DNA of 64,000 nucleotides, from positions 43,846,714 to 43,910,713 of the forward strand of contig CM049320.1 of assembly GCA_026874595.1 (NCBI GenBank). Reading direction: 5' to 3'. The notes beneath the pieces are model-generated. The model saw nothing but the letters and a program-made list of their open reading frames with translations. It had not been told where the DNA came from and searched no databases. Positions 45,262 to 55,397 of the stretch are shown in pieces. Origin of the DNA: Sipunculus nudus (lineage: Eukaryota > Annelida > Sipuncula > Golfingiida > Sipunculidae). The position numbers and the translations under genes are program-made. Every line of letters starts with the position of its first letter. Within the stretch, counting starts at the first letter, position 1.

Positions 45262-45475
45262 CACTGGGGGTATTTACGAGCTCTATAGCTCGAAGGATAT
45301 GGGTAACAGAGACCTAATTCCAGGATTCCTAGGACGGTTTTCATGGACCTCCCTGGATGAACATTAAATGTTTCTAGGTCTAACGGTTACGATTACTGCC
45401 CTGTTAACGGATGGACGGACGGACAACCAGAAGTCTTGGCCATTTTTAGCTCAGCTGACTGTATAGAATAAGGCT
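45262..45475 (+). repeat. Short interspersed repeat of the 23085 family, copy 3
   Basis: Shares GGGGGTATTTACGAGCTC, GAGACCTAATTCCAGG, GGTCTAACGGTTACGATT, GGATGGACGGACGGAC and TTTTTAGCTCAGCTGAC with 23085-23290 and 28345-28570. Confidence 0.65.
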
Positions 45476-45662
45476 AAATTTCATGGGAATAGCAGGATAT
45501 ATTGTCATGAAACTTTTTTTTCTAGTTGATTTTGAAAAACTTTAATTGCTACGGTTGAATGGGGATACCACCTACAAAATTTAGCATTTCAGATAATAAA
45601 ATTCCTATTGTGAACGTTTTCCTAGTCAGCTGAGCGCCATGACCCATGGGTCACTGGTTAAT
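45455..45662 (-). repeat. Small repeat with CTCAGCTGA ends, inverted relative of 15432-15655
   Basis: Bounded by TTAGCTCAGCTGAC and GTCAGCTGAGCGCCATGACC then CATGGGTCAC. It overlaps the end of the preceding repeat through the shared GCTCAGCTG motif. Confidence 0.5.
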
Positions 45663-46039
45663 TCAAGCTGATGTCTCTGAATGTTTGCAACTTCTTCTTA
45701 GATATTGGATGGTAGAAACTAAACCAGGCTGAGTCACATCCCAACCTCTTGATATCTGTAACTGTAGTTTCCAATTTGTGTGCAGAAGACAAAGGGAGAC
45801 CAGAAAACGTTTGGGCAAGTGGCAGATCGAACTGTACAGCAGTCTATAATCATAGACGAATTCATAATGTGTGTAGTATTCTGTAACTTAACCAACGCCC
45901 AGATGTTTTTTTTTTTCAAGTGCGGAACCAGATCACACATTATAGGTATGTGGCTAATGAAGAAAAAACTTGCTAAAACGGTCTGAATGGCCGAAACTTT
46001 CTCGAAACACTGTCGTTCACAGAACGGGTTCGGCTCTCG

Positions 46040-46298
46040 ATTGACATGGCTGGGTCTCCGCTGCTGGGATCGATGGAGGGAATGTGGGTTGCTTCTGTCT
46101 TTGTGGCTGTGGGTGCTGTAGCTTTCCTGCAAAGTCACCAGTGCGGGATGTACGGTGGCGGTCTCTCGCGGCTTTTTGCTTGGCTTGGTATGGCACCACG
46201 TCTGTTGGCTCTGAGAACATGCTTTAGGAGCGCGCAGGGCTGAGGTCTTGACCACAGCAACCTGTAGCTGCTCGATGAGCGAAAACTTCTTCAGTCAG
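46040..46298 (+). CDS. Possible first exon of an unidentified gene
   Basis: A G+C- and CpG-richer stretch stands out from its surroundings. It holds either a short frame from ATG 46046 (MAGSPLLGSMEGMWVASVFV, then a hydrophobic stretch; 65 codons, stop at 46241-46243) or a start at ATG 46275 with eight codons (MSENFFSQ) running straight into a good donor, AGTCAG/GTATGT (GT at 46299-46300). The second would be a 5'UTR plus short first coding exon. I do not recognise either product, and no following exon was found. A long minus-strand frame (45734-46255) over the same bases looks like a shadow. Confidence 0.25.
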
Positions 46299-46695
46299 GT
46301 ATGTGGATGTCAGTAAAGTAGCAGCAATGTATGTAACGCTCTGCTCGGCATCCAAGCATTAACTAGATGTTGACATATTCAGTGCATTCGCAGGTAAAGG
46401 TAAACCTGCGTCGCTGAAATGTCTCAGGGGGGAAACACTCCGACACAAGCAGTTTTTTGGTCCTTATAGGTCAGACATGTCATGTTCCATCGGGTGTCAT
46501 CAATGCAATTGGAAATCTTTTCCTGTAAGCTATAAGCCCTAACACCAACCAGCACAATATTAATGATCTTAGATATCATTTATTTAGCACCATGAAAGGT
46601 TAAATTAAACCCTATCAAATGCCAACTTGTAAAGACTGTCTGTACAAGCATATCAAACGTGCAAACTTCCAAACTGCTGTGTACCGCCACTGCTT

Positions 46696-46747
46696 TTTTA
46701 GCGAACCTGTGAGCTTATATGCGATGGTGCGGCGTCGTCCGTCGTGT
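46696..46747 (-). repeat. End of an older repeat, separated from its body by the LTR element
   Basis: TTTTTAGCGAACCTGTGAGC then TTATATGCGATGG is the inverted end of the 43660-45225 family. The body resumes at 55398, right after the 3' LTR. Confidence 0.75.
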
Positions 46748-47483
46748 TGTAAAGTTCATACATACAATAAGCAAGCAAGTGCTACCTGCGCAATATAAAA
46801 TCCAATGATTACTTTAACTATTATTTTATCATTATTTTTATACTATTCAATTTCAATTCCATGTGCATAAAATGTGAATATTAATGACCATAGAGCGGGA
46901 GCGTCAGACAAGTAGGAGTAGTGTCATTATAGAACAGGATTGAATGGGAAAATTCAGGTAATAATATTATTTGTGACAATCATGCATGTAACCATACATA
47001 GTAAGTAGCAGCCAGGGAATACCATAAGTTTATTTTTCCCACAGTACGGGTGCGGGGGGATTAGTCATCAAGGAGCGCACTATCATAGGCCGGGCGGCCC
47101 CGCCGGTCACGAGCCGGATTAATTAGATACGATAGAGCGCTAGGGAGCTGTGGTAGCAGATCCCGATAGATACCCCTAGCTAGGTCTCAACACAGCACCG
47201 GGGGTTATGCCACGGCCGGTTAGGTAACACAGATACGATAGCCGACACAGATATGATCTTCCGACGTGCATGCGGGGAAGCTCTCTCTATCTTTCCAGTT
47301 CCGACCCAGAGAAATTAACCAGTTGTAAAGTTAGCTTACTGTTAGCAATCATCACGACGCTTCCGCAAGGTCACATCGCTGTACATTCTTGGATTGCCGG
47401 AATAAATTCAACGGGTGAAATTTACAACAGTGTGTTTTCTTCTCTCTGCAAATTGACTGGCCCAAATCCTGACATCCTTTACA
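46748..47483 (+). repeat. 5' LTR, 736 bp
   Basis: Runs from TGTAAAG to CTTTACA. A TATA-like TATAAAA is at 46794-46800. Compared with the 3' LTR it differs at a few bases and lacks 364 bp (replaced by 11 bp) after GATAGCC at 47243. A 100-codon open frame spanning its right part is repeated in the 3' LTR and is not taken as a gene. Confidence 0.93.
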
Positions 47484-48605
47484 ATGGCGAGCGGTGCCAA
47501 CCAGTCAGCAGAGAACGCTATCTCCGGACGTATCGCGGAATTCCAGGAAGGTTTCGCCCAGGCACATCAGGAAACAGCACACAAAGCCAGCCGACACTAC
47601 TATGAAGTAGGTAAGCAGAACGTCATAAAAGATGTAGTTTCTAGAACTAGCACTTGTGATGGGACCTCCTATACGGCCGTTAAAGACTGGTTAGAGCAAA
47701 TAGAGTGGGCTAAGGAATATGTTCCCGGGGAAGTTGAACTTATAGACATTGTTACCCGTACGGTCACCGGGTCGCTAAGGAGGGAGGTGGAACGATACTT
47801 AACGGAACACACACTTGCTAACCCAGGGGCACCGAGACTAGCAGTAGCTTGGGATGCGCTCAAAAAGCACATCCGACAAAACTTCCTCCCTCCAAACGAC
47901 ATCGAATTGTTGCGCCAACAGCTCAACAACTTAAAACAGCAAGTCTCCGTCTCCGTACCTCACTTCAACCGGATGTTTAGAGACCTCGCCGAACAAGCAT
48001 ACCCGATGAGTGAGCGTACGGGAGAACAAACAAAGGATCTAATCAAGATATACATTCGGGCGTTGGTGAATGAAAATGTAAGACGCCAAGTGTCATACCA
48101 GGGACCCAGGGATCTCCAAGAAGCAATGTACCAGGCCACCATCACGGACCAACGCGAAGGTGAATTCGTCCAGCCCCACGTCAAGGGAACAGAAGAGCCA
48201 ATGGATATTTCCGCTATTACCACGGTGGAAAAGGAAATAAGTTTAGCCGATGTGTACGAAGCAATCGCTAGTGTGGGCCGATTGGTCAGTGATTCGCGTG
48301 AGTCTCAACGTGCAGGTCATCGTGATTCGCCTAAACCTGCCAATAATTATAACAGTAGGAATGTGCGCCATTCGAATCCGCTTAGCTGGACTACCGACGG
48401 CAGGCCCATCTGCTATGAATGCGGAAAAGCGGGCCACGTGGCGAGAGAATGTCTGCGACGAAACATGCAACGAAACCTACAGAATCGCCAGCCGAGGTCA
48501 CGCCCAGGGTCACAGGTAAGTCACCCTCCACGCCGGTACAACCCTCCCTCAAACGCAACTTGTAATAACTGTAACCATCCCATGCAAAATAGTCATTTAA
48601 ACTAA
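47484..48605 (+). CDS. gag: gag of the LTR element, 373 codons
   Basis: It encodes the capsid/nucleocapsid precursor. The start ATG is the first three bases after the LTR, so the presumed primer-binding site (TGGCGAGCGGTGCC from 47485) would overlap the coding start, which is unusual. The central helical region with SLRREVERYL and HIRQNFLPPNDIELLRQQL resembles retrotransposon capsid domains. A CCHC zinc knuckle, CYECGKAGHVAREC, starts at residue 310. The frame ends at TAA 48603-48605, and protease follows in the same frame without overlap, which would need readthrough, reinitiation or splicing. The frame itself is intact. Confidence 0.88.
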   Translation: MASGANQSAENAISGRIAEFQEGFAQAHQETAHKASRHYYEVGKQNVIKDVVSRTSTCDGTSYTAVKDWLEQIEWAKEYVPGEVELIDIVTRTVTGSLRREVERYLTEHTLANPGAPRLAVAWDALKKHIRQNFLPPNDIELLRQQLNNLKQQVSVSVPHFNRMFRDLAEQAYPMSERTGEQTKDLIKIYIRALVNENVRRQVSYQGPRDLQEAMYQATITDQREGEFVQPHVKGTEEPMDISAITTVEKEISLADVYEAIASVGRLVSDSRESQRAGHRDSPKPANNYNSRNVRHSNPLSWTTDGRPICYECGKAGHVARECLRRNMQRNLQNRQPRSRPGSQVSHPPRRYNPPSNATCNNCNHPMQNSHLN

Positions 48606-49486
48606 CTATTAAGCGTCGTAGCAGGACACGCATTAAGGCCCGCAACTGCCCTTTGTGTGGGTGGTATTCAGGTTTTGGCATTGATAGATACAGGTGCTAC
48701 TCGCACATTGCTGCGACGCAAAATTTTTGATGACATTTGTGTAAAAACACACCGCCGCCCCATTGTTCAGAAACCCCCCGTCCCTTTAAAATCTGTTACT
48801 GGACACCCCTTAGAGATAGTAGGCTGCACCCAACTACCGATACAGGACGTAGGGAATATTGACATGTACATAGTACAGGACTTACCAAAAGAAATGATCC
48901 TTGGGAATGACGCTCTCTTGGCAGGGAAAGGTTGCTTAAACCTTGCGGACAATGACATGATATGGCACGGCAAACGCTGGCCCCTAAATTTAGATGGACA
49001 ACAGGGCATCGCCGGGTTATCCCAAACATATCCCTCCTGCCAAAATGATATGGATGACGTGATAAAGCATTATGCTGATGTGTTTGCAGGGCCTAATGCT
49101 CCCAACGGGTTTTGTGATATATCCCCGATGAAAATAGAAACACATGGAGAACCCCTTTATCAGAGGCCATACAGGGTTCCCCTTGCTAAAAGAGAAATCA
49201 TATCTAAAGCTGTTGATGAAATGCTAGCCGATGGTATCATCGAACCCTCCGCATCCCCCTAGGCAGCGCCCGTTACCTTGGTTCCTAAAGGAAAAGAGGG
49301 CACATTTCGCTTTTGCGTAGATTATAGGAAGCTAAACGCAGTCACCAAGAAAGATAGGTACCCGCTTCCATTAATACAAGACATCTTTGACCAAATTGGG
49401 GGGAGTACAATTTTCTCCACTCTTGACCTTAAGAGTGGCTACCATCAACTCCCAGTACATCCTGCCGACATAGAAAAAACGGCATT
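48606..49486 (+). pseudogene. pol: pol of the LTR element: protease and first part of reverse transcriptase
   Basis: In the same frame as gag. The retroviral-type aspartic protease motif ALIDTGATRTLL is at 48678-48713 (active Asp codon 48687), followed by the usual hydrophobic MILGND. The start of RT shows YRVPLAKREIISKAVDEML and, after a stop, FRFCVDYRKLNAVT with PLPLIQDIFDQIG. The stop TAG at 49260-49262 falls where RT proteins usually have a tryptophan. The frame is lost near 49485, after KTAFV. Non-functional as written. Confidence 0.88.
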
Positions 49487-50695
49487 TGTGTGCCACAGTT
49501 TGCTTTCACAAGAGTTCCGTTCGGCCTGGCCAATGGACCGAGCCATTTTCAGAGAGTTATGGAGACAATTCTCCACGATCTGCTGGGTACCTGTGTACTC
49601 ATATACATTGATGACATTGTAATTTACAGTAAGGATAAGGTCTCACACAAGAAACATGTACAAGCTGTCCTAGAAAGGATCCGAAACGCTTATCTTAAAC
49701 TGAAACCTGAGAAATGTACATTTGCCAGGTCGGAGGTCAAACTATTAGGATACATCGTAAACAGATCAGGGGTACAACCAGATCCAGAGAAAACTAACGC
49801 TATCAAAACTCTGCCCCCTCCAGCTACTGTCAAACAAATCAGGTCCTTCTTAGGCATGTCAAACTACTACCGCCAGTGCATACCAAAGTACGCGGAAGTG
49901 GCTCAGCCATTGACGGTCCTCACCAAAAAGAATTGTAAAGAACAAACGGCATTTGACAGACTTAAATCCTTACTAACATCGCCTGCTGTTGTAGCCTACC
50001 CGCGCACTGACTTACCATACAAACTGTATACGGACACGAGCGACTCTTGTGTAGGTGCTATATTAGAACAGAAGCATGAAGACGGGGTAGAACATGTTGT
50101 CCAGTACTTGTCCCATCAGCTGACAGACACACAGAAACGCTGGGCTACCATTGAAAAAGAAGCATATGCCATGGTATACGCCCTGACTAAGTTACGTCCT
50201 TACCTTTTTGGATCTGACTTCACGGTCTATACGGACCACAAACCTCTGACCTCTTTGTTCACAAAAGAAATGGTGAACACCAAAATTCAACGTTGGGCTA
50301 TTTTATTGGCAGAATATGGTGCAAAGATTCAATACAATAGAGGGGCTAGGAATGTCCGGGCCGACATGTTGTCAAGCATTCCGGCGAACAGCATTTCCGT
50401 TGTAGACGTGGACCATGACTGGATTGACCCACAGGCTTTCCCGGAGGACGTTTCCTATAAACAACTACCCTTAACAGCAGACGGGTTGAACTTAGATCAA
50501 GTACGCCATGAACAAACTCACCATTTCCCTGATCTCCTAGCCCAGACTGTTTCATACCCTGACTCACCTTATATAGTTATCGACGGTCTATTGTACAGTA
50601 CACGCTGTCCCACGTCAGAGTCGGCCCATTACCCCCGCCTAGTCTTACCACCTCCTTTTCAAAAACAATCATTTGGCGAGCACATAAGGAAGTAG
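49487..50695 (+). pseudogene. pol: pol of the LTR element: RT palm and RNase H
   Basis: This frame picks up RT at FTRVPFGLANGPSHFQRVM and carries the catalytic YIDD (49604-49615) and LLGYIVNRSGVQPDPEK. The tether FLGMSNYYRQCIPKYAEVA follows, then RNase H motifs YTDTSDSCVGAIL and YTDHKPLTSLF. The motif order and the RT-RNase H linker are typical of Ty3/Gypsy. The frame ends at 50693-50695, inside what should be the integrase zinc-binding region, so the H-H half and the C-C half of that finger lie in different frames. Confidence 0.9.
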
Positions 50696-50700
50696 GCCAC

Positions 50701-51867
50701 ATGGCGGCGTCAAAAACAATGCACCGGTTAAGAGAGGCTTATGTCTGGCCAGGCATGAGAAAGGACATTAGACTACTACTTGCTAAGTGCACAACATGCC
50801 AAGCTCACTCCCGCCAGAGGGATCACGCACCAATGGGAGAAATGCCAATACCTGTATCACCCATGCAGATGGTCAGTCTCGACCTCATAGGGCCCTTCCC
50901 AAATTCACGCTTCAATAATCGATATATCCTCACCATAATATGTCATTGTACCGGCTGGGCGGAGGCTTACCCGATCCCGGATAAACAAAGTGACACAGTA
51001 ATGTTCGCGTTCGCCAACCAATTTATTTCGACACACGGGGTGCCTGAGGTAATTGTAACTGATAATGGCGCGGAATTCACGGCCGCTAGCTTTACGTCAT
51101 ATTCAAGCCCATTAGGTGTAGATCACAGGCGCATCACACCAACACATCCGCAAGCGAACGGAGAGGTAGAACGTTTCAACAGAACATTTAAAGAAACCCT
51201 CTCTAAATGCATAAATAATCAAATCGACACGTGGGAAAATTGTGTTGGGGACACCCTGTTCGCTCATCGGATTAGTGTCAGCTCAGTAACGGGCTACTCT
51301 CCCTATTATCTACTGTATGGCAGGCAACCGAGAGCCCCGTTAACCAAATTATTACAATCACAGGTCCGTCCATCACAGTTTGGCAACAGACTAGACGACC
51401 TTGCTCAGGCCTTGGTAACAGCCCATGAAAATACGCCCAGATCATGTGACAACAACAGACGGAGATTGGCCGCGAAAGCTAATGCTAAACATATTGCAGT
51501 CGGCGACACTGTAGTCATACTAGCCAATGAACCAGTAACATTTGCCACTAAATGGGACCCCCAATGGCAGGTAACGCATACATCCGGTACCACGTGCTAC
51601 TTACGTAACCAAGTCTCCGGAGAAACAAAGAAATTACACAGAGATCATGTACGATTAGTAGACCCCTCGTTATGCTGGGATGAAATACCCCCGCGCCCGA
51701 AACGCCAACGCCGCCTACGCCGCCCCGCTTGGGATGCAAACAACGCTCAGCAGACGCCCAACCCACCCCTCGCGACAACCGATACAGTAGCGTCACCGCC
51801 ACAAGCGCCACGCCTGAATGAGTCCCGAAATAGTAACTCCCCGAATGTTGACGCAAACGCGCAATAA
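50701..51867 (+). pseudogene. pol: pol of the LTR element: integrase
   Basis: A third frame has the C-x2-C half of the zinc finger (CTTC, 50788-50799). The catalytic D, D, E follow: Asp at 50881 in SLDLIGPF, Asp at 51061 in TDNGAEF, Glu at 51169 in NGEVERFNRTF. A GPY/F-like module (VGDTVVILAN ... LHRDHVRLVDP) comes next, then a proline- and arginine-rich tail. Catalytic residues are all present; what is missing is a continuous frame with RT. The same frame stays open after the stop from 51868 to 52098 (MELNLDPPREADF), possibly a lost tail of pol or a small separate frame. Confidence 0.88.
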
Positions 51868-52177
51868 CAGGGAGAAGCTGAATTCCCTTTTTCCAATATG
51901 GAGTTGAACCTTGACCCCCCACGTGAAGCGGACTTTGCGCCAGTAGCAGGGCCAGCCCCAAAACGGGCCCCGAAGCGTACAAACTCCAAACCCCCCCAGA
52001 TGAGTTATCGGGGAGGTAGATTACGTAACATCAAGCGTATCAGGTATGACGTATTGGCAGGAGAGGCGGAGTCAACCTCAGGCGAGGAGTCAGAATAATC
52101 GGGATCCCCTGACATTCGGCGATAAAATAAGCGGTCTACCTCTAATTCTGCAGTTCACGCTATCTCGGCCTGGAAAC

Positions 52178-52343
52178 ATGACAAGTACCTCCACGCGGAT
52201 CACGAGAATCATGCTGTTCGGCCTGTTTCAACTAGTGATTATCACGCTGAGTCAACCTGCCTATGCCCTGTGGGTACACGTAACTGAGATACCCCAGGGC
52301 ATCGCCGTCGAACAAACGGGGGACATTACGGGCAACATGGACC
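52178..52343 (+). pseudogene. env: env-like region of the LTR element, signal peptide segment
   Basis: ATG 52178-52180 starts an arginine/threonine n-region followed by the hydrophobic IMLFGLFQLVIITLS and an Ala-x-Ala-like cleavage site (PAYAL), a convincing signal peptide. The frame ends at 52358-52360; env-like sequence continues in another frame from about 52344. Its position, immediately after pol, is that of env. Confidence 0.72.
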
Positions 52344-53060
52344 ATGCTAGTAGTACTTGAATACCCGTATCTGGACGAGAGACTGGTAGATGCAATCGGT
52401 AAATTCAGCATCATGCTAAGAAATCCCAAGTTACCTGCGATACCCCGCCGCAACTGGGGGAGATGTTTTCAGTGGATCAAACATTCACTCAGCCAAGCAA
52501 TTCCCACCAAGGACCCTATCCGACGTGGTAAGCGCGAGCCATTCTCTTTTATCGGTACAATTTCAAGAGTCTTATTTGGGACTGTAACACAGGACCAACT
52601 CGTCTCGTATCAACAAGCAGTAACGACGGCACTACGTTCAGCTAATCGCACCATCCATATCACGAACCAGTTAATAACAGTTACCAGGAACTTACGAGAC
52701 GACGTCCAGGCTAACCGCAGGCAAGTTAATTTAATGCAGCTTTTCCTCCGTAATCTAACCATCTCAATGGACAATCAATTCACGAAAATTCATAAAGCTA
52801 TTTCAAACCTATGGATACAGACTTATTTCGAACATATGCTAGTTTTGCTGGAACAAGCCGCTAACTACTATCTACGAGCCTTAAATAAATATCACCGCCA
52901 ACAACAAACGCTACAACAGAAGATTTTAAACGATGATACGCTACCATTACAGGAGTTACGCGGATTAATTCAGGCAGCACTAAGTCAAAGGCTTTTTGCC
53001 CCGGCGGAACATTGGTTCTACGAATATGTGAAAGTAAGACCACTGTGGACTCAGTCAAAA
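52344..53060 (+). pseudogene. env: env-like region, furin site and fusion-peptide segment
   Basis: A class I fusion-type glycoprotein segment. The furin-type site RRGKR (52521-52535) is followed at once by FSFIGTISRVLFGT, the F-x-F-x-G...LFGT pattern of the fusion peptide in baculovirus F proteins and insect errantivirus Env. A long heptad-rich helical region follows (QLITVTRNLRDDVQANRRQV). The distance from signal peptide to cleavage site, about 119 codons, suits an F2-type subunit. The frame continues open to 53210, but from about 53040 the F-like sequence moves to another frame. Confidence 0.78.
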
Positions 53061-53971
53061 ACATTATTTTCAAAGCAGTTTTTCCGTTCCATGATGGACT
53101 ATCGTATCTACACTATAAGCTACAAGTGTGACCACGGCCATTACCAACCGGCCACTTTGCATACCTTCAAGCCGAGACGGACATTGCTTTTAATACACAT
53201 ACAGGACTAATGTTCGTTCCACGCCGATGCGTAGGTCAAAGACCGTCAATATGTTCAACAGGATCAATAGCCGGGCGCTCATTACTTAAATGTGAAAGAG
53301 CATTAATTTTGAGGGACGAAACGTTGAAACTGCAGTGTCGGGTATCAATAAAAGCACTCCAAGACCCAGTGATCGCAGAACCTAACCCTGGACAATATAC
53401 GCTGAGCACACATGGAACTATTCTCCTAATCAATTGCCCGGGGCAGGTGGAACGCCGCTTAAAATTGACACGTGGGGTATACCAGCTTAAAATAAAGCCG
53501 TTCTGTTCGACACGCGTGGCAGATTGGACATTACCGGGCATATATAGCACAACAACGAACGATAATATAACAATCCACTCAATACGTATAAATTTCTCCG
53601 ATGTCCTTTATCAGATTTCGCCGCCAGCTGCAGCCGAATTAGCCCGTGCCCCTAAGTGGTTATCGCTTAAGGAAATAACAAATGTGTCACTGAAACACAT
53701 GACACCAATACCGGAGTACGCTACAGAAGCCAAGGATCTCCCAGGGTCCAACACTCACGCGTATGTGAACACAGGCATAGCCCTGGCAGTTCTCATAATC
53801 GTCGCTATCGCTATCGCTATCGCTATCCCAAGATGTGCCGCACGACAGGGGACAGCATCACCAGCGCAATCACCACAAGGTAGTCAGCCTTCAGCGTGGG
53901 ACAGACTGATGACCCGCGCCGCATCGTCCGAACCTGAGCAGCCAACCGGCGAACAATTAATGGGACACTGA
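53040..53971 (+). pseudogene. env: env-like region, C-terminal ectodomain, transmembrane segment and tail
   Basis: In this frame a stop occurs at 53129-53131; from 53132 to 53971 it is open. It contains Cys-rich ectodomain sequence, N-glycosylation sites (NITIHS, NFSDV, NVSLK), a transmembrane stretch ALAVLIIVAIAIAIAI and a cytoplasmic tail of about 50 residues. The transmembrane codons are an (ATCGCT) run of about five copies, so the region may change length easily. Confidence 0.75.
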
Positions 53972-54290
53972 AAACTTTTCATTATTTTTTTAGAACAATA
54001 ATTTAATCTTCTTCATAAAACAAAACACAAACACGCATCACATATGGACTGAAACCAGAATGGACTTGAGGTTTGCAAGTAATGCTTGTTCCACGAACAT
54101 TTACATCTATTAGTTCTATTCATATATTTTTTTTTATATATAGATATATAGATATGCATCTCAATTATAACTTGGAAGCGCAGACTGGTCCTTGCTTGCA
54201 CTACTTGTATGAACTTTATTTTGTATGGCAGGAGTGAACCCCAGCCATAAATTTTGAGAAAAGGGCGCCTCATCAGCCGCCCTTTTCTTT

Positions 54291-54308
54291 GATAGGGGGG
54301 GGGGCGTG
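54291..54308 (+). other. Polypurine tract of the LTR element
   Basis: GATAGGGGGGGGGGG directly before the 3' LTR, the expected place for plus-strand priming. The long G run is uninterrupted; a few bases (CGTG) separate it from the LTR start. Confidence 0.7.
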
Positions 54309-55397
54309 TGTAAAGTTCATACATACAATAAGCAAGCAAGTGCTACCTGCGCAATATAAAATCCCATGATTACTATAACTATTATTTTATCATTATTTTT
54401 ATACTATTCATTTTCAATTCCATGTGCATAAAATGTGAATATTAATGACCATAGAGCGGGAGCGTCAGACAAGTAGGAGTAGTGTCATTATAGAACAGGA
54501 TTGAATGGGAAAATTCAGGTAATAATATTATTTGTGACAATCATGCATGTAACCATACATAGTAAGTAGCAGCCAGGGAATACCATAAGTTTATTTTTCC
54601 CACAGTACGGGTGCGGGGGGATTAGTCATCAAGGAGCGCACTATCATAGGCCGGGCGGCCCCGCCGGTCACGAGCCGGATTAATTAGATACGATAGAGCG
54701 CTAGGGAGCTGTGGTAGCAGATCCCGATAGATACCCCTAGCTAGGTCTCAACACAGCACCGGGGGTTATGCCACGGCCGGTTAGGTAACACAGATACGAT
54801 AGCCAGGTGCGAATCAATCCACGGCCCACAATCAGCTGGGCTGACATGGCAGTGTTTACACACCTGCGCTACGCGCCAAGAGCACCCCCCGGTAAGGCTA
54901 CGATAGTACGATACCCCTGGCTGATTTAGATAGTGGTGTCAATGCCGGCTCCGACTAATTAATCCTGTGCCGGCCCTCAATGTAAAGGCGGGGGGTAGCC
55001 AGGTAATAGGGTAGCTGTAGTGGCCAGTATTTACGGCCAATAGGAACTCAAATCAGTCAGGATGGGTGGAGTTAGATAATGAATGACACCAGCGAAAATG
55101 GGTAAAAAGGGGTAGAGAGTAGGAACCGGCAGATTTTGGGCTACTGAACTGTGATCGCCTGAAAGAGAGATCTTCCGACGTGCATGCGGGGAAGCTCTCT
55201 CTATCTTTCCAGTTCCGACCCAGAGAAATTAACCAGTTGTAAAGTTAGCTTACTGTTAGCAATCATCACGACGCTTCCGCAAGGTCACATCGCTGTACAT
55301 TCTTGGATTGCCGGAATAAATTCAACGGGTGAAATTTACAACAGTGTGTTTTCTTCTCTCTGCAAATTGACTGGCCCAAATCCTGACATCCTTTACA
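54309..55397 (+). repeat. 3' LTR, 1089 bp
   Basis: Same ends as the 5' LTR. It carries an additional 364-bp segment (54805-55168) with short imperfect repeats of the surrounding LTR text (GTGGTAGCAG / GATACCCCTAG and GATACCCCTGG). Either the 5' LTR lost it or this copy gained it. Confidence 0.93.

Larger units (their letters stand above)
46748..55397 (+). mobile_element. Ty3/Gypsy LTR retrotransposon with envelope gene (errantivirus-like), inactive
   Basis: This 8.65-kb element has LTRs beginning TGTAAAG and ending CTTTACA (perfect 7-bp inverted ends), a 4-bp duplication GTGT on both sides (46744-46747 and 55398-55401), and a polypurine tract (GATAGGGGGGGGGGG) before the 3' LTR. Coding order is gag, protease-RT-RNase H-integrase, env. 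The integrase-last order is that of Ty3/Gypsy. Breaks are an in-frame stop at 49260-49262, frame changes near 49485 and 50660-50690 in pol and near 52340 and 53040 in env, and a stop at 53129-53131. Near-identical LTR text implies recent insertion, so assembly indels could explain some breaks. Confidence 0.9.

Noticed and set aside
45734-46255. 173-codon minus-strand frame
   Set aside because: Low-complexity, basic, no domain; the same bases fit better as GC-rich 5' sequence on the plus strand, and even that is uncertain.
47270-47605. 111-codon frame across the 5' LTR/gag boundary, repeated in part at 55184-55444
   Set aside because: It lies in LTR sequence and overlaps gag in another frame; no recognisable product.
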